A stretch of DNA of 64,000 nucleotides from CAWAND01 sp963783335. GTDB taxonomy: Bacteria; Chloroflexota; Anaerolineae; Anaerolineales; E44-bin32. This document shows positions 43,558 through 52,703 of the stretch, one piece after another (the first letter of the stretch is position 1; each line of letters opens with the position of its first letter). The notes under the pieces are model-generated. The model had not been told where the DNA came from, searched no databases, and saw only the letters and a list, made by a program, of their open reading frames with translations. The translations under genes were made by a program, and so were the position numbers. Where the stretch lies: contig CAWAND010000010.1 in NCBI GenBank assembly GCA_963783335.1, forward strand, positions 558,001-622,000, written 5' to 3'.

Positions 43558-43979
43558 GGATGGTCTCCCACTTCGATTCTGCCGTCGGCATGAACCGTGA
43601 TCCAGTCTCCGGTGTGCACGGCGGCAAAATTCTGTGCGGACAGCGCCACCACAGGCACCGGCCGCTGGTAGAGCTCATCGGCCACAATTGAGGCCAGAGC
43701 CAGAAAGGAATCCGTGGTGGACGTCAAAATAGCCGCTGGGGCCGTGCCTCGGCGCACTGCTTCGAGGAGCACAGCCGTTGTGGTGCTCGATCCGCGGCTC
43801 CCCGGCAATCCCAGAATGCGACTTGAGGCCATCTGACCGCTCAACGGGTGACGACGATCAATGATCTCGCCCGTCGTCTGATCGTAGCCTCCCCAGAAGC
43901 TGAGGGGCTCATTCGTCATCAGACCCTCCCCCTCGGCCTCCCCTGCCACGAGCACCCTGCCCCGGATCAGGCGGCCCAT
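43554..43979 (-). CDS. Aconitase X swivel domain (small subunit)
   Basis: A 141-residue DUF126-type swivel domain (RGRVLVAGEAEGEGL, PLSFWGGYDQTTGEI, HPLSGQ, PGSRGSSTTTAVLLEA, TSTTDSFLALASIVADELY). It partners the catalytic aconitase X protein encoded just upstream; the genes overlap by 13 bp. Known aconitase X enzymes include phosphomevalonate dehydratase (archaeal mevalonate pathway) and hydroxyproline dehydratases, so the substrate is open. Confidence 0.87.
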   Translation of the reverse strand: MGRLIRGRVLVAGEAEGEGLMTNEPLSFWGGYDQTTGEIIDRRHPLSGQMASSRILGLPGSRGSSTTTAVLLEAVRRGTAPAAILTSTTDSFLALASIVADELYQRPVPVVALSAQNFAAVHTGDWITVHADGRIEVGDHP

Positions 43980-45226
43980 AGTGACTCGTCCCGGACAACG
44001 CGGCCTTCGATGGCTGATTGGACGCAATCCTCAAGGCTGCCAAACACAACCTGCGTGTTGAGCAGACCGGGCGAATAGTAGGCATATTTGGCGGAGTTGG
44101 TCATCAGAGTCTTGACCTCTGATGGCAGCATGGGCGTGGTGAGGATACACGTGTCGAGCGTGACCCGGCCTCCGAACTCGCGCAAGGGCTTCAGGACGCC
44201 TGCCTTCTCCGCCAGAGCAGCCATCGCCCTGCTCGAGGTCACCAAAAACGACACGTCGGGGTGTCGGCTTCGCCCGTCGAGCATCGGCGCCAGGCGCCGG
44301 AACTCGTCCAGTGAAAAATGGGGACTGCCAAGAACCACCATATCCAGCTTGCCGCCGGAATCGGTGGTCAGGTCTCGCCAGGCCGCCTTCAGGTCGGCAA
44401 TGCCCACCCTGATGACCTCTTCGGGTTGACGGCCCTTCAGCGCCACCTCCAAAGTACCCGCCTCGGGAGTCACGCCCACCCAATGGAAAAGGGCCACGCT
44501 GCCCGAGGAGGCTGTGGCCGCCCCAAAGGCTTTCAGTTGATCTTCCGTGGGTTGAACGTTGAGGCCGGTGAGCACGGGTATCCTGTCGCCCGCCAGTTTG
44601 CCCACCAATAGGCCAAAGACCGGATAGAAGCTGTCCTCGGACTGCAGGGACTTGGGCACCCCCGATACTTCGATCATCAGCTGTCCGCCCCGATTCGATT
44701 CGAGATGCAGACCGACAGCGGGGACGCGTCCCGTCACAGCGGCACAGATGTCAAGCAGATCGGGGTAGCGCTCGGTGCGGGCGCCGATGACGGAATTGGC
44801 GAACACAATCGCGTTCGATTCCCCCCAAGCGATTTGCTGGCCAAACTTGGGCCGGAAGGCGGTCTGATAAGGTGCGCACGTCCAGGTCGGGACGGCACCC
44901 ATCGACTGGTACGCGTCCATCTGTCGCCTGGCCGGCTCAGCCCATGTCGCCGGCACCGGCCAGGACTGCCAGCCCTGCTGATCGACGCCACCCACATTCA
45001 AGCTGGTTGGCACACAGACTTTGGCCCCCATCTCCGCCAGCTTCTCAGCGAAATCGAGGGTCGCCTGGCCCATGTAGAGCGTGCTGTCGATATGGGCGGC
45101 CTCGATATCGATCATATGGTCCGCTTCCAGCACTTCGCCCATGCGGACCAAAATCGACATGGCCATAGCGCTGGCCGGGCCTTCACGTCCCTCGAGTTTG
45201 TCCCGATCGGTGGGGCTGAGCTTCAT
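43967..45226 (-). CDS. Aconitase X catalytic subunit
   Basis: A 419-residue DUF521-type [Fe-S] dehydratase: LEGREGPASAMAMSILVRMGE start, AHIDSTLYMGQATLDFAEKLAEMGAKV, PTSLNVGGVDQQGW, FANSVIGARTERYPD, and a TCILTTPMLP-type Cys near the C-terminus that may help hold the cluster. It is separate from the swivel domain, as in the two-subunit (archaeal phosphomevalonate dehydratase-like) form. Co-transcribed with the swivel gene and coaBC. Confidence 0.86.
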   Translation of the reverse strand: MKLSPTDRDKLEGREGPASAMAMSILVRMGEVLEADHMIDIEAAHIDSTLYMGQATLDFAEKLAEMGAKVCVPTSLNVGGVDQQGWQSWPVPATWAEPARRQMDAYQSMGAVPTWTCAPYQTAFRPKFGQQIAWGESNAIVFANSVIGARTERYPDLLDICAAVTGRVPAVGLHLESNRGGQLMIEVSGVPKSLQSEDSFYPVFGLLVGKLAGDRIPVLTGLNVQPTEDQLKAFGAATASSGSVALFHWVGVTPEAGTLEVALKGRQPEEVIRVGIADLKAAWRDLTTDSGGKLDMVVLGSPHFSLDEFRRLAPMLDGRSRHPDVSFLVTSSRAMAALAEKAGVLKPLREFGGRVTLDTCILTTPMLPSEVKTLMTNSAKYAYYSPGLLNTQVVFGSLEDCVQSAIEGRVVRDESLWAA

Positions 45227-45350
45227 TTCGCCTGGTCCTCGCAGCCTGTGTCCCGCCTATTGTACAACGCCGGCTCAGGACGCCAGACCGCAGCCTGGGA
45301 CCCGGTGCTATACTTTTCGCGGCCCCGATTTCCAACCCTGAGAGGTACAC

Positions 45351-46937
45351 GTGTCCAGCGAATTCTTATCCTTCATCGATGAATGCAGCCAGCAATTGCA
45401 GCCGCTCGAACGCGCCTACGGTTTGGCCAGCTGGGAGTCCGCCAGCCAGGGTACCGAGAAAGCAAATCAACGCGAAAGGGAAACGCAAGCCGAACTGCTT
45501 CGCTTCTGGGCAGATCCGAAACGCTTCGAGATTGCCAAAAGGCTCAACCAAGCCCGCCATCCCGATCCGCTTGTGTCCAGACAAATCAAGCTGCTCTATC
45601 TGGGATTCGCTCGCGAGCAGCAAAGCGAGGCTGAGATCGAGGCCTTGACCGAGCTGGAAGCCGATGTCCGCGCCACTTATTACAACTTCCGAGCCGAGAT
45701 CGATGGCGAGAAGGTCAGCGACAACGACCTGGACCGAATCCTGAAGAACAGCCACAGCTCCGAGGAGGTGCGAACGGCTTGGGAGGCGAGCAAGCAAGTG
45801 GCGGGACCGGCGTCAGACGGCATTCGTGAGCTCGCCCGTCTGCGAAACCAATCCGCTAGAGCTCAAGGCTTTCGGGATCATTTTGCCCGTTCGCTCACCT
45901 TTGAGGAGATTGATGAAGGCTTCCTGATGGACCTTTTCGAAAGGTTGGACAGATTGACCTTGGAACCATTCCAACGCTACAAGGCCAGTCTGGACAGGTC
46001 CCGCGCCAGCCGGTTTGGGATCGATGCTTCCGATCTGATGCCCTGGCACTATGGGGATCGCTTCTTCCAGGAAGCGCCGCCGATGGACTCTGACGGCCTC
46101 GAAGAGGCCTTTGAGGGCCGCGGTCCGGTTGACCTGGCTCTCGCCACCTATGATGGACTGAATATGGACGTGCGGGACATCCTCGACCGCTCGGATCTCT
46201 ACGCTCGCCCGGGCAAGAATCAACATGCTTTTTGCATCGACATCGACCGCCAGGGCGATATCCGCACGTTGAACAACATCGAACCCAACATGCGCTGGAT
46301 CAAGACCCTGCACCACGAACTCGGCCATGGCGTGTACTTCAAGCTGCATGACCCCCACCTGCCCTGGCTTCTGCGCCAACCCTCGCACACATTATCCACA
46401 GAAGGCATCGCCATCCTGATGGAATCCCTGGTCTCCGACCCGCGCTGGATGACTGGCGTACTCGGTCTGCCCGACGCCGAAGCCCAACGGTTGGCCAGCG
46501 CCGCCCAGCAGCGCGCCGTGGCGCGACAACTGGTCTTCACTCGCTGGGTTTTGGTGATGACCAACTTCGAACGGCTAATGTATGCCGATCCTGAACGGGA
46601 CCTGGACGATTTGTGGTGGAGCTTGGTGGAGAAATACCAGCTGCTGAAACGTCCGCCCGGGCGCCAGGCTCCGGATTGGGCTGCGAAGTACCACATCGCG
46701 CTGGTCCCGGTCTACTACCAAAACTATGAGCTTGGCCATCTGTTCAGAGCACAGGTGATGGCCCACCTGGAGGCTGACTTCGGCGGGTTGGTTGGGCGGC
46801 CCGAGGCTGGCGATTGGCTGACCGACAACATCTTCGCACCTGGCGCCCGGTACGACTGGTCCGCCCATATTGAAACCGCCACCGGCGAAGCACTCAACCC
46901 CGGCTACTTCGCTTCCGGCCTCGCAGAGATGGGCTGA
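45351..46937 (+). CDS. Zinc metallopeptidase (M2, peptidyl-dipeptidase-like)
   Basis: A 528-residue mostly helical peptidase. The zinc site is LHHELGHGVYF near residue 318, with the third ligand in STEGIAILMESL. The overall pattern (AWEASKQVAGPASDGIRELARLRNQSAR, CIDIDRQGDIRTLNNIEPN) fits the M2/ACE-like clan, related to M3. No signal peptide, so cytoplasmic. The start is GTG with GAGAGG five bases upstream; a TATACT box lies at 45309-45314. Confidence 0.83.
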   Translation: MSSEFLSFIDECSQQLQPLERAYGLASWESASQGTEKANQRERETQAELLRFWADPKRFEIAKRLNQARHPDPLVSRQIKLLYLGFAREQQSEAEIEALTELEADVRATYYNFRAEIDGEKVSDNDLDRILKNSHSSEEVRTAWEASKQVAGPASDGIRELARLRNQSARAQGFRDHFARSLTFEEIDEGFLMDLFERLDRLTLEPFQRYKASLDRSRASRFGIDASDLMPWHYGDRFFQEAPPMDSDGLEEAFEGRGPVDLALATYDGLNMDVRDILDRSDLYARPGKNQHAFCIDIDRQGDIRTLNNIEPNMRWIKTLHHELGHGVYFKLHDPHLPWLLRQPSHTLSTEGIAILMESLVSDPRWMTGVLGLPDAEAQRLASAAQQRAVARQLVFTRWVLVMTNFERLMYADPERDLDDLWWSLVEKYQLLKRPPGRQAPDWAAKYHIALVPVYYQNYELGHLFRAQVMAHLEADFGGLVGRPEAGDWLTDNIFAPGARYDWSAHIETATGEALNPGYFASGLAEMG

Positions 46938-46955
46938 GGACAGGATCCCAAAGCT

Positions 46956-46973
46956 TTGTGAAGGATTTCACAA
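46956..46973. promoter_or_regulatory. CRP-like palindrome between convergent genes
   Basis: Exact TTGTGA-N6-TCACAA (spacer AGGATT) in the 43-bp gap between the 3' ends of the M2 peptidase and the DMT transporter. This position does not suit an ordinary operator. Confidence 0.4.
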
Positions 46974-46980
46974 TCAGGTC

Positions 46981-47934
46981 TCAGTGGGCCGCCGCCCGCG
47001 TCCCTCGACGCAGACGAACTCGAAGCACGCCAGCCACACCAACCACCACCAAAGCCGCACCGGCCAGAGTCCAGACGGTGATGGGTTCACCCAGTATCAA
47101 CCAGCCGAGGAAGACGGCGATCACCGGATTGACGTAGGCGTAGGTCGTCGCCAGACTGATAGGAAGCAGGCGCAGCGCCTGGACGTAGGCAGTGAAGCCC
47201 AAGCCCCCTACGATGACCAGATAGCCCCAAGCGACCCAGGCCTCTGTCGTCGGGTGAGGCAATGGCTCGCGCAGGAGGATCGCCCCCACCACCAGCCACA
47301 AGCCGCCAGCCACCTGTTGATAGCCCGAACTTACGATCGGGCTGACACTGACCGATCTTCGCCCCTGAAGCACTGAGCCACAAGCCCAGCTCACCGGCGC
47401 CACCAGCAGAGCCGCGACCGTCAACAGATCAGCCTTGATCCCTTTCTGAAGCACCGGCGCCACCAGAACGACCAAACCAGAAAGCCCGACCAGCAGCGCT
47501 GCAACCAGCGCCCACGGAGGCCGCCGCCGATCCAACCCCGAGTCGATCACCGCCGACCAGATGGGCACCGCCCCGACCATAAGGGCCGCCAGACCCGAGT
47601 CCGCCCGTTGTTCCGCCCAAACGATCAGACCGTTGGCGATTCCCCACAGGAGCAGTCCCGATCCGACCAGCACTCTCAGATCCTGCCAGCTGACACGCAG
47701 GCTTCGTCCGGCCACGCGTCCCCACAGAAGCATCAACAGCCCAGCGAGCGTCAAACGCATGGCCGCCATGCTCACCGGCGGGAAGCCGGAGCCTTCGCGT
47801 ACGGCCACGCGTATGGCCAGGTAGGTGCTCCCCCAGACCACATACACCACGGCCAGATAGGCCAGTCCCTCCCAGGTGGGGGTCTTCTCAGTCTTGGGGG
47901 GAGCTGTCACAGATGTCATAGAGGGGGGAGACAC
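46981..47934 (-). CDS. EamA/DMT-superfamily transporter
   Basis: A 317-residue ten-helix metabolite exporter made of two EamA repeats (YVVWGSTYLAIRVA start of the first; SWACGSVLQGRR and VNPVIAVFLGWLILGEPIT in the second). Substrate unknown. The GTG start at 47934 has GAGG five bases upstream; an ATG at 47919 is possible. Confidence 0.9.
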   Translation of the reverse strand: MSPPSMTSVTAPPKTEKTPTWEGLAYLAVVYVVWGSTYLAIRVAVREGSGFPPVSMAAMRLTLAGLLMLLWGRVAGRSLRVSWQDLRVLVGSGLLLWGIANGLIVWAEQRADSGLAALMVGAVPIWSAVIDSGLDRRRPPWALVAALLVGLSGLVVLVAPVLQKGIKADLLTVAALLVAPVSWACGSVLQGRRSVSVSPIVSSGYQQVAGGLWLVVGAILLREPLPHPTTEAWVAWGYLVIVGGLGFTAYVQALRLLPISLATTYAYVNPVIAVFLGWLILGEPITVWTLAGAALVVVGVAGVLRVRLRRGTRAAAH

Positions 47935-47980
47935 ACGCGCCTCGGTTCCTTTATCAAGAATGGGTCAGGGTGATGCTGGG

Positions 47981-48541
47981 CTAGGCTGGCGGCGAGACGT
48001 GCACAGTGTCTCCGATGGCAATCCGTCCGGGGTGGGCGACGCTGGCCGTCAGGCCCCGCAAGCCCATGGCCACCTTGGGGAATGATGTGGCCGGATCATC
48101 CCGATCTGGATAAGCCGCCTCGATGGCGCGTCCAGGTAGCGTGCAGGGTTGGTTTTGTCCCTCCACGCGCAAGGCCGCAGCGCTGGGGAACATGAGCATG
48201 GTGCCCCGAGGTGTGTCGCTCAAACCATCCCAACCTGAAAGACATAGATTGGCTCCCAGCCATTGCGGCCGAATCTCCGGCACCCCGAGCGCCAGCGCTA
48301 TTTGGGCCAGTTCTTCTTGGGCCACGATCGTCACCTGCCGATCATTTGGCACTTCGGTGCCGCGGGGCACTCCCTTGTTCCTGACGTCGGCCAGCCGGGT
48401 CAATCCCGCGTGGCGGTCGCCCTCAAACCCAGCCCGAGACACCTGGACCGTATCCACCACGGTGGATTCGATTTCCGAGCCAGGTTCCAGAATCATGACT
48501 GACACCACTCGCGCTTGCGGGCGCGCCGCTTCGGTTGCCAT
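47981..48541 (-). CDS. MOSC-domain protein
   Basis: A 186-residue MOSC domain protein (beta-barrel of molybdenum cofactor sulfurases and related enzymes): GFEGDRHAGLTRLADVRN, RQVTIVAQEELAQIA, GANLCLSGWDGLSDTPRGT. A Cys in the GANLCLSG region is the usual MOSC cysteine. Probably moves sulfur or binds molybdenum cofactor-like ligands; substrate unknown. Confidence 0.85.
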   Translation of the reverse strand: MATEAARPQARVVSVMILEPGSEIESTVVDTVQVSRAGFEGDRHAGLTRLADVRNKGVPRGTEVPNDRQVTIVAQEELAQIALALGVPEIRPQWLGANLCLSGWDGLSDTPRGTMLMFPSAAALRVEGQNQPCTLPGRAIEAAYPDRDDPATSFPKVAMGLRGLTASVAHPGRIAIGDTVHVSPPA

Positions 48542-48589
48542 GTGCCTGCGTCGGTCCTTCCTCGAATTGGCGTGTCGTTCCGTTGATAC

Positions 48590-49357
48590 CTAGTCCTGGT
48601 TGAGGGCCCAAATCAACCTCAATCCCTCCAGCGTAAGCCAGGGTTCCAGATGCTCTAGGACATCCGTCTCTTGGGCGATGATTGGAGCCAGGCCACCGGT
48701 CGCCACCACTTTCATGTCCGGGCCAAGCTCGTCACGAAATCGTGCCACCATTCCCTCGACCAACCCCACGTAACCATAGATCATGCCGGATTGTAGGGCA
48801 TGAACGGTGTTGCGCCCAATCACGGAGGGCGGGCGCACCAGATCAACGCGAGTGAGCTTGGCCGTGCGGTGAAAAAGCGCTTCGGCTGCGATCCTGACGC
48901 CGGGAGCGATGGCCCCGCCCAGGTAGTCCCCACCTTCGGCGATGGCATTAAAGGTCGTGGCCGTGCCAAAGTCCACGACGCAGGCCGGCGCGCCGTAGTG
49001 CGACATCACCGCCACGGCGTCCGCCACCCGATCCGCCCCAACGGCCTTGGGATCCTCGTAACGTATGCGCACCCCCGTCTTCACCCCGGCGTCGACCGTC
49101 AGCGGTTTCACACCGAGGTAGAGCTCGAGGGCCTCCAGGATGGTGGGGGTCAGCGGCGGCACCACGGATGCCAACGCCGAACCATGAATGTCCGAGGGTT
49201 GGTAGCCTGCATGCTGCAGCAGCCCGAGGAATTGAAGCCCATATTCATCGGGCATCCGTTCCTGGGCCGTCCCCACGCGCCAGGCACTGACCAGGTCCTC
49301 ACCTTGATAGACACCGAGACTGATATTGGTGTTGCCGACATCGACAGCCAGAAACAT
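48590..49357 (-). CDS. coaX: Type III pantothenate kinase CoaX
   Basis: A 255-residue ASKHA-fold kinase phosphorylating pantothenate, the first step to CoA. Motifs are DVGNTNISLG (phosphate 1), AVGADRVADAV and FGTATTFNAI. It is the last gene of the panB-panE-panC-coaX run, so pantothenate synthesis and activation are encoded together; coaBC lies 5 kb away. Confidence 0.95.
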   Translation of the reverse strand: MFLAVDVGNTNISLGVYQGEDLVSAWRVGTAQERMPDEYGLQFLGLLQHAGYQPSDIHGSALASVVPPLTPTILEALELYLGVKPLTVDAGVKTGVRIRYEDPKAVGADRVADAVAVMSHYGAPACVVDFGTATTFNAIAEGGDYLGGAIAPGVRIAAEALFHRTAKLTRVDLVRPPSVIGRNTVHALQSGMIYGYVGLVEGMVARFRDELGPDMKVVATGGLAPIIAQETDVLEHLEPWLTLEGLRLIWALNQD

Positions 49358-49389
49358 GGCGGGGCTCCGTTCAGCGGGTCGCGGACAAC

Positions 49390-50235
49390 CTAAAGTGTGT
49401 CACGCCCCAACAGGCGATTGTCGATCAGCCGGGTCTTGCCGATCCGCACAGCCATCGAAAGCAGTGCCGATTCGACCTCTCCCTCCAGTTCGTGAAGTGT
49501 GTCTGGATGGGCGACCGAGACATATTCAACATCCGCCAAAGGCTCATCTGCCAGCGTGTCATCCAGGATCTTCCGCAGGGCGGCCGATTTCCGCATTCCG
49601 CCAGCATAGGCCTCTGCCGCCGCGGTCAGCGCCCGGCTGAGCACCGTCGCCGCCTGCCTCTGGGCAGGGTTCAAGTAGGTGTTGCGGCTGGACATGGCCA
49701 GGCCATCCGGTTCGCGAACGATCGGACAGACCACCACGTCGAGCGGAAGGTTCAAATCTAGCACCATGCGCCGGATCACAACAGCCTGCTGCGCGTCCTT
49801 CTGCCCAAAATAGGCACGCTGAGGTTGGAAGGCCAGAAAGAGCTTGGCCACCACCGTTGTGACTCCCCGGAAATGGCCCGGGCGCCGAGCGCCTTCCAGC
49901 ACTTGGGTCAGCCCTTCAACGTTGACCCATGTCTGGAAGCCTTCTGGGTACACATCCTCCGACGCCGGGGTCCAAACCAGGTCGACGCCTTCGGCTTCCA
50001 GCAGCTTCAGATCTCGATCCAGGTCGCGAGGATAGCTGGCCAGGTCCTCGTTGGGGCCGAACTGGGTCGGGTTGACAAAGATGCTGACGGCCACCGACGG
50101 ATTGTCTTTGGCCGCTCGGCGGACAAGCGAAAGATGGCCTTCATGCAGGTAGCCCATCGTCGGCACCAGGCCCAACGGTCCTTCAAGCTCCGATCGAGCC
50201 CGGCGCAGATCCTCCAGGCTTTCCACCACGTCCAT
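49390..50235 (-). CDS. panC: Pantothenate synthetase PanC
   Basis: A 281-residue enzyme joining pantoate and beta-alanine with ATP. Class I HIGH-like motif PTMGYLHEGHLSLV, FVNPTQFGPNEDL, FGQKDAQQAVVIRRM and the KMSKS-like MSSRNTYL are all present. It starts 6 bp after panE stops. No panD was seen in this window. Confidence 0.96.
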   Translation of the reverse strand: MDVVESLEDLRRARSELEGPLGLVPTMGYLHEGHLSLVRRAAKDNPSVAVSIFVNPTQFGPNEDLASYPRDLDRDLKLLEAEGVDLVWTPASEDVYPEGFQTWVNVEGLTQVLEGARRPGHFRGVTTVVAKLFLAFQPQRAYFGQKDAQQAVVIRRMVLDLNLPLDVVVCPIVREPDGLAMSSRNTYLNPAQRQAATVLSRALTAAAEAYAGGMRKSAALRKILDDTLADEPLADVEYVSVAHPDTLHELEGEVESALLSMAVRIGKTRLIDNRLLGRDTL

Positions 50236-50241
50236 GACAAC

Positions 50242-51153
50242 CTACTCCTTTTCGACCCGAGCCCGCACCAGCTTCCACAGAGTCCAGTTCGTCGGCGCCG
50301 GGACGTTCAGCCGCCTACCTTCCCGGCTGATGGCCCCGCTGATGGCATCAATCTCCGTAGGCGCGCCACGTTCGAGATCCTGAAGCATCGACGAGTGGTT
50401 GCTGGCCGTTCGTCGGGCAACATCCAGGGTGACCTCCACCGGATCCGACATCTGGAGACGTATCCCTTTGGCCTGCGCCACCTGCGCCACCTCGCGCACG
50501 GCCTCGGCCAAAACATCTTGGGCTGCCGGGCGCTCCAGAAGACCGCCGTTGGGCACGCCCAGCAGCGCCGTCAGCGGATTGATGCCTGCATTCACCGCCA
50601 GTTTGCCCCATACGAGGGCGTTCAGATCACGGCTGATTTCGACGTCCACGCCTGCGTCGGCCAAGGCAGATGCGAGCCCGACCAGGCGGGGATCGCCACC
50701 CAAATGCACCTGCCCCTGGCCGCCTGCCCGAACATGCCCGGGTCCCAACAGCGTGGCGCCGACCGTGGTTACACCCACCGATGCTCGGCCCGACTCCAAT
50801 GCCGCCTGGAGGATCTCAAGGTTCCCCAGCCCGTTCTGCAGGCTGACGGCCAGGCCATCGTCGGCCAAGCAAGCGGCCAGTTGGGCAGCGGCCCGCTCGG
50901 TCTGCCAGGCCTTGACCAACACCAGCGCCAGCTCCGCTCCCTGGCAGTCCAGCGGGTCATCGGTCGCCTCAACCGCCACCGTACGTTCACCATCGGGCGA
51001 CTGAATGCGAATTCCGCCCTCCCGCAGGGCCTTCAACCCAGCCTGCCAGGTGCCCAGCAGGCAGACCGGATGATGGCGAGCCAGGTGGGCGCCAAAAAGG
51101 CAGGCCATGGCACCCGTCCCGACGATCACCCATGGCCGGTCAGCGTTTGGCAT
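50242..51153 (-). CDS. panE: 2-dehydropantoate 2-reductase PanE
   Basis: A 303-residue NADPH-dependent ketopantoate reductase. The N-terminal Rossmann motif is GTGAMACLFGAHLA; the catalytic region includes LVKAWQTE, LQNGLGNLE and the Lys/Asn helix VWGKLAVNAGINPLTAL. It lies between panB and panC, matching the pathway order. Confidence 0.94.
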   Translation of the reverse strand: MPNADRPWVIVGTGAMACLFGAHLARHHPVCLLGTWQAGLKALREGGIRIQSPDGERTVAVEATDDPLDCQGAELALVLVKAWQTERAAAQLAACLADDGLAVSLQNGLGNLEILQAALESGRASVGVTTVGATLLGPGHVRAGGQGQVHLGGDPRLVGLASALADAGVDVEISRDLNALVWGKLAVNAGINPLTALLGVPNGGLLERPAAQDVLAEAVREVAQVAQAKGIRLQMSDPVEVTLDVARRTASNHSSMLQDLERGAPTEIDAISGAISREGRRLNVPAPTNWTLWKLVRARVEKE

Positions 51154-51177
51154 GTCAGGATCATTCCTTGGGTGTCG

Positions 51178-52068
51178 CTAGTCGCCGGCCGCATGCTCCG
51201 AGGCCTCCAGCGCCTCGAGCAGCGCCGACCAGACCTCGTCTGAGACATCCACACTGTGCTCTTCGGCAGGGAAAACCCCGGCTTCGACCTCTTTGATGTA
51301 CTCACCAAATGCGCGCCCCATCTCGCCGTGGAGGTCAGCGTACTTCTTGACAAAGCGCGGCGTAAAACGATCGAACAGGCCGAGCATGTCGTGAACCACC
51401 AGGACCTGGCCGTCGCATCCGACGCCGGCCCCGATGCCGATGGTGGGAATTCGCAGCCGCTTGGAAACCAGGCCGGCCAGTCGGGCGGGGATGGACTCGA
51501 GCACGATCGAAAAGGCGCCGGCGGCTTCCAGAGCCAACGCGTCCTGGATCAGGGCTTGGGCCGCTTCCACGGACTTGGCCTGGGCACGGAACCCCCCCAT
51601 TTGATGCACGGATTGCGGCGTGAGCCCGAGATGTCCCATCACAGGGATCCCGGTCGACACAATCGCCCGGACGGCGTCAGCACGATCTCTGCCGCCCTCA
51701 AGCTTGACAGCATCCATGCCAGCTTCTTTGAGAAATCGGCCGGCATTGCGCACGGCTTCTTCGACAGAAACCTGGAAGGACATAAAGGGCATGTCACCGA
51801 TCAACAGAGGCGTCGACGCCCCACGGCTGACGGCTTTGCAGTGAGAGATCATGTCGTCCATGGTCACCGGCAATGTGGTGGGGTGACCGAGCACAACCAT
51901 GCCCAACGAGTCACCTACCAGGATGGCGTCAATACCAGACTTGTCCAGCGCCACGGCGGTGGCATAGTCGTAGCCGGTCAACATGGTAATCGGTTGGCCG
52001 TCTTGCTTCTTCTTGAGCAGGGTGCGGGTGGTGACCTTCTTGGGTGAATCTTTGGTGGGGGTTGACAC
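51178..52068 (-). CDS. panB: Ketopantoate hydroxymethyltransferase PanB
   Basis: A 296-residue TIM-barrel enzyme making ketopantoate from 2-oxoisovalerate and methylene-tetrahydrofolate. Motifs are MLTGYDYATA, VGDSLGMVVLGH, VKLEGG, GHLGLTPQSVHQMGGF and IGIGAG. The GTG start at 52068 is supported by GAGGAG upstream; the longer frame to 52203 crosses the leader. An extended -10 at 52186-52194 gives a leader of about 110 nt. Confidence 0.95.
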   Translation of the reverse strand: MSTPTKDSPKKVTTRTLLKKKQDGQPITMLTGYDYATAVALDKSGIDAILVGDSLGMVVLGHPTTLPVTMDDMISHCKAVSRGASTPLLIGDMPFMSFQVSVEEAVRNAGRFLKEAGMDAVKLEGGRDRADAVRAIVSTGIPVMGHLGLTPQSVHQMGGFRAQAKSVEAAQALIQDALALEAAGAFSIVLESIPARLAGLVSKRLRIPTIGIGAGVGCDGQVLVVHDMLGLFDRFTPRFVKKYADLHGEMGRAFGEYIKEVEAGVFPAEEHSVDVSDEVWSALLEALEASEHAAGD

Positions 52069-52185
52069 GGCTATCTCCTCCTGCTGAGTGAGATGCGGCC
52101 CCGCCGAGGCGACGGGAGGTGTGTCCGGCGCATCAATTGTCCGTCGCTCGTCCGGGTCGGTTCCCCGATCCCAGCGAGCGCCGAC

Positions 52186-52194
52186 ATTATAGCA
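52186..52194 (-). promoter_or_regulatory. Extended -10 promoter of the pan operon
   Basis: On the minus strand TGC precedes a perfect TATAAT (52191 to 52186), an extended -10. No clear -35. Initiation near 52179 would leave a leader of about 110 nt before the panB GTG. Confidence 0.55.
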
Positions 52195-52218
52195 TGCGCA
52201 CACCGACCGCCGGCGCGC

Positions 52219-52224
52219 TAGAAT
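52219..52224 (+). promoter_or_regulatory. -10 box just before the YbaK gene
   Basis: TAGAAT overlaps the alternative ATG at 52223 and ends 7 bases before ATG 52232, so transcription would start at or next to the start codon. No ribosome-binding site and no clear -35. Confidence 0.4.
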
Positions 52225-52231
52225 GGGTCAC

Positions 52232-52702
52232 ATGGAACCTGTCAGCCCGGCAGAAGAACACCTGCGGCGCCTTTCCATCCCCTACCGCCTCTTTCGCCAC
52301 GACCACCCCGTACGTTCGCTCGAACAGGCGGCGGCCGAGCGCGGCATGGACGCGGATCAGATCGTTCGCAGCCTGGTGTTTCGTTTGCAGGACAGCAGCT
52401 TCATCCTGGTCTTGATGCCCGGCGCGGGCCAGGTTGCGTGGGGCAAGCTGCGCCATTATCTGGGTGTATCCAGGATCACCACCGCCAGGTCCGACGAGGT
52501 CTTTCAAGTGACGGGCTACCGTCCCGGAACGGTCTCACCCTTCGGTTTGGCCACACCACTGCGCCTGCTGGCAGATCGAAGGCTCCGGCTTCAGAATGAG
52601 GTTTCGGTGGGCGCGGGGATACGTGATGCCGGCTTGATCATGAATTCGGGCGACCTGCTGGAAGCGCTTTCTCCGGAGTTGGGGGATTTCAGCGGGGATT
52701 GA
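52232..52702 (+). CDS. YbaK/EbsC-type aminoacyl-tRNA deacylase domain protein
   Basis: A 156-residue protein of the YbaK/ProX editing family (EEHLRRLSIPYRLFRHDHPVRSLEQAAAERGMDADQIVRSLVF, as successive landmarks; GKLRHYLGVSRITTA; TGYRPGTVSPFG). It hydrolyses mischarged aminoacyl-tRNA such as Cys- or Ala-tRNA(Pro). It is divergent from the pan operon, and its mRNA is probably leaderless. Confidence 0.88.
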   Translation: MEPVSPAEEHLRRLSIPYRLFRHDHPVRSLEQAAAERGMDADQIVRSLVFRLQDSSFILVLMPGAGQVAWGKLRHYLGVSRITTARSDEVFQVTGYRPGTVSPFGLATPLRLLADRRLRLQNEVSVGAGIRDAGLIMNSGDLLEALSPELGDFSGD

Positions 52703-52703
52703 G

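Noticed and set aside
49825..51243. 472-codon plus-strand open frame opposite panC/panE
   Set aside because: Antisense to two clear pantothenate genes; composition typical of a shadow frame.
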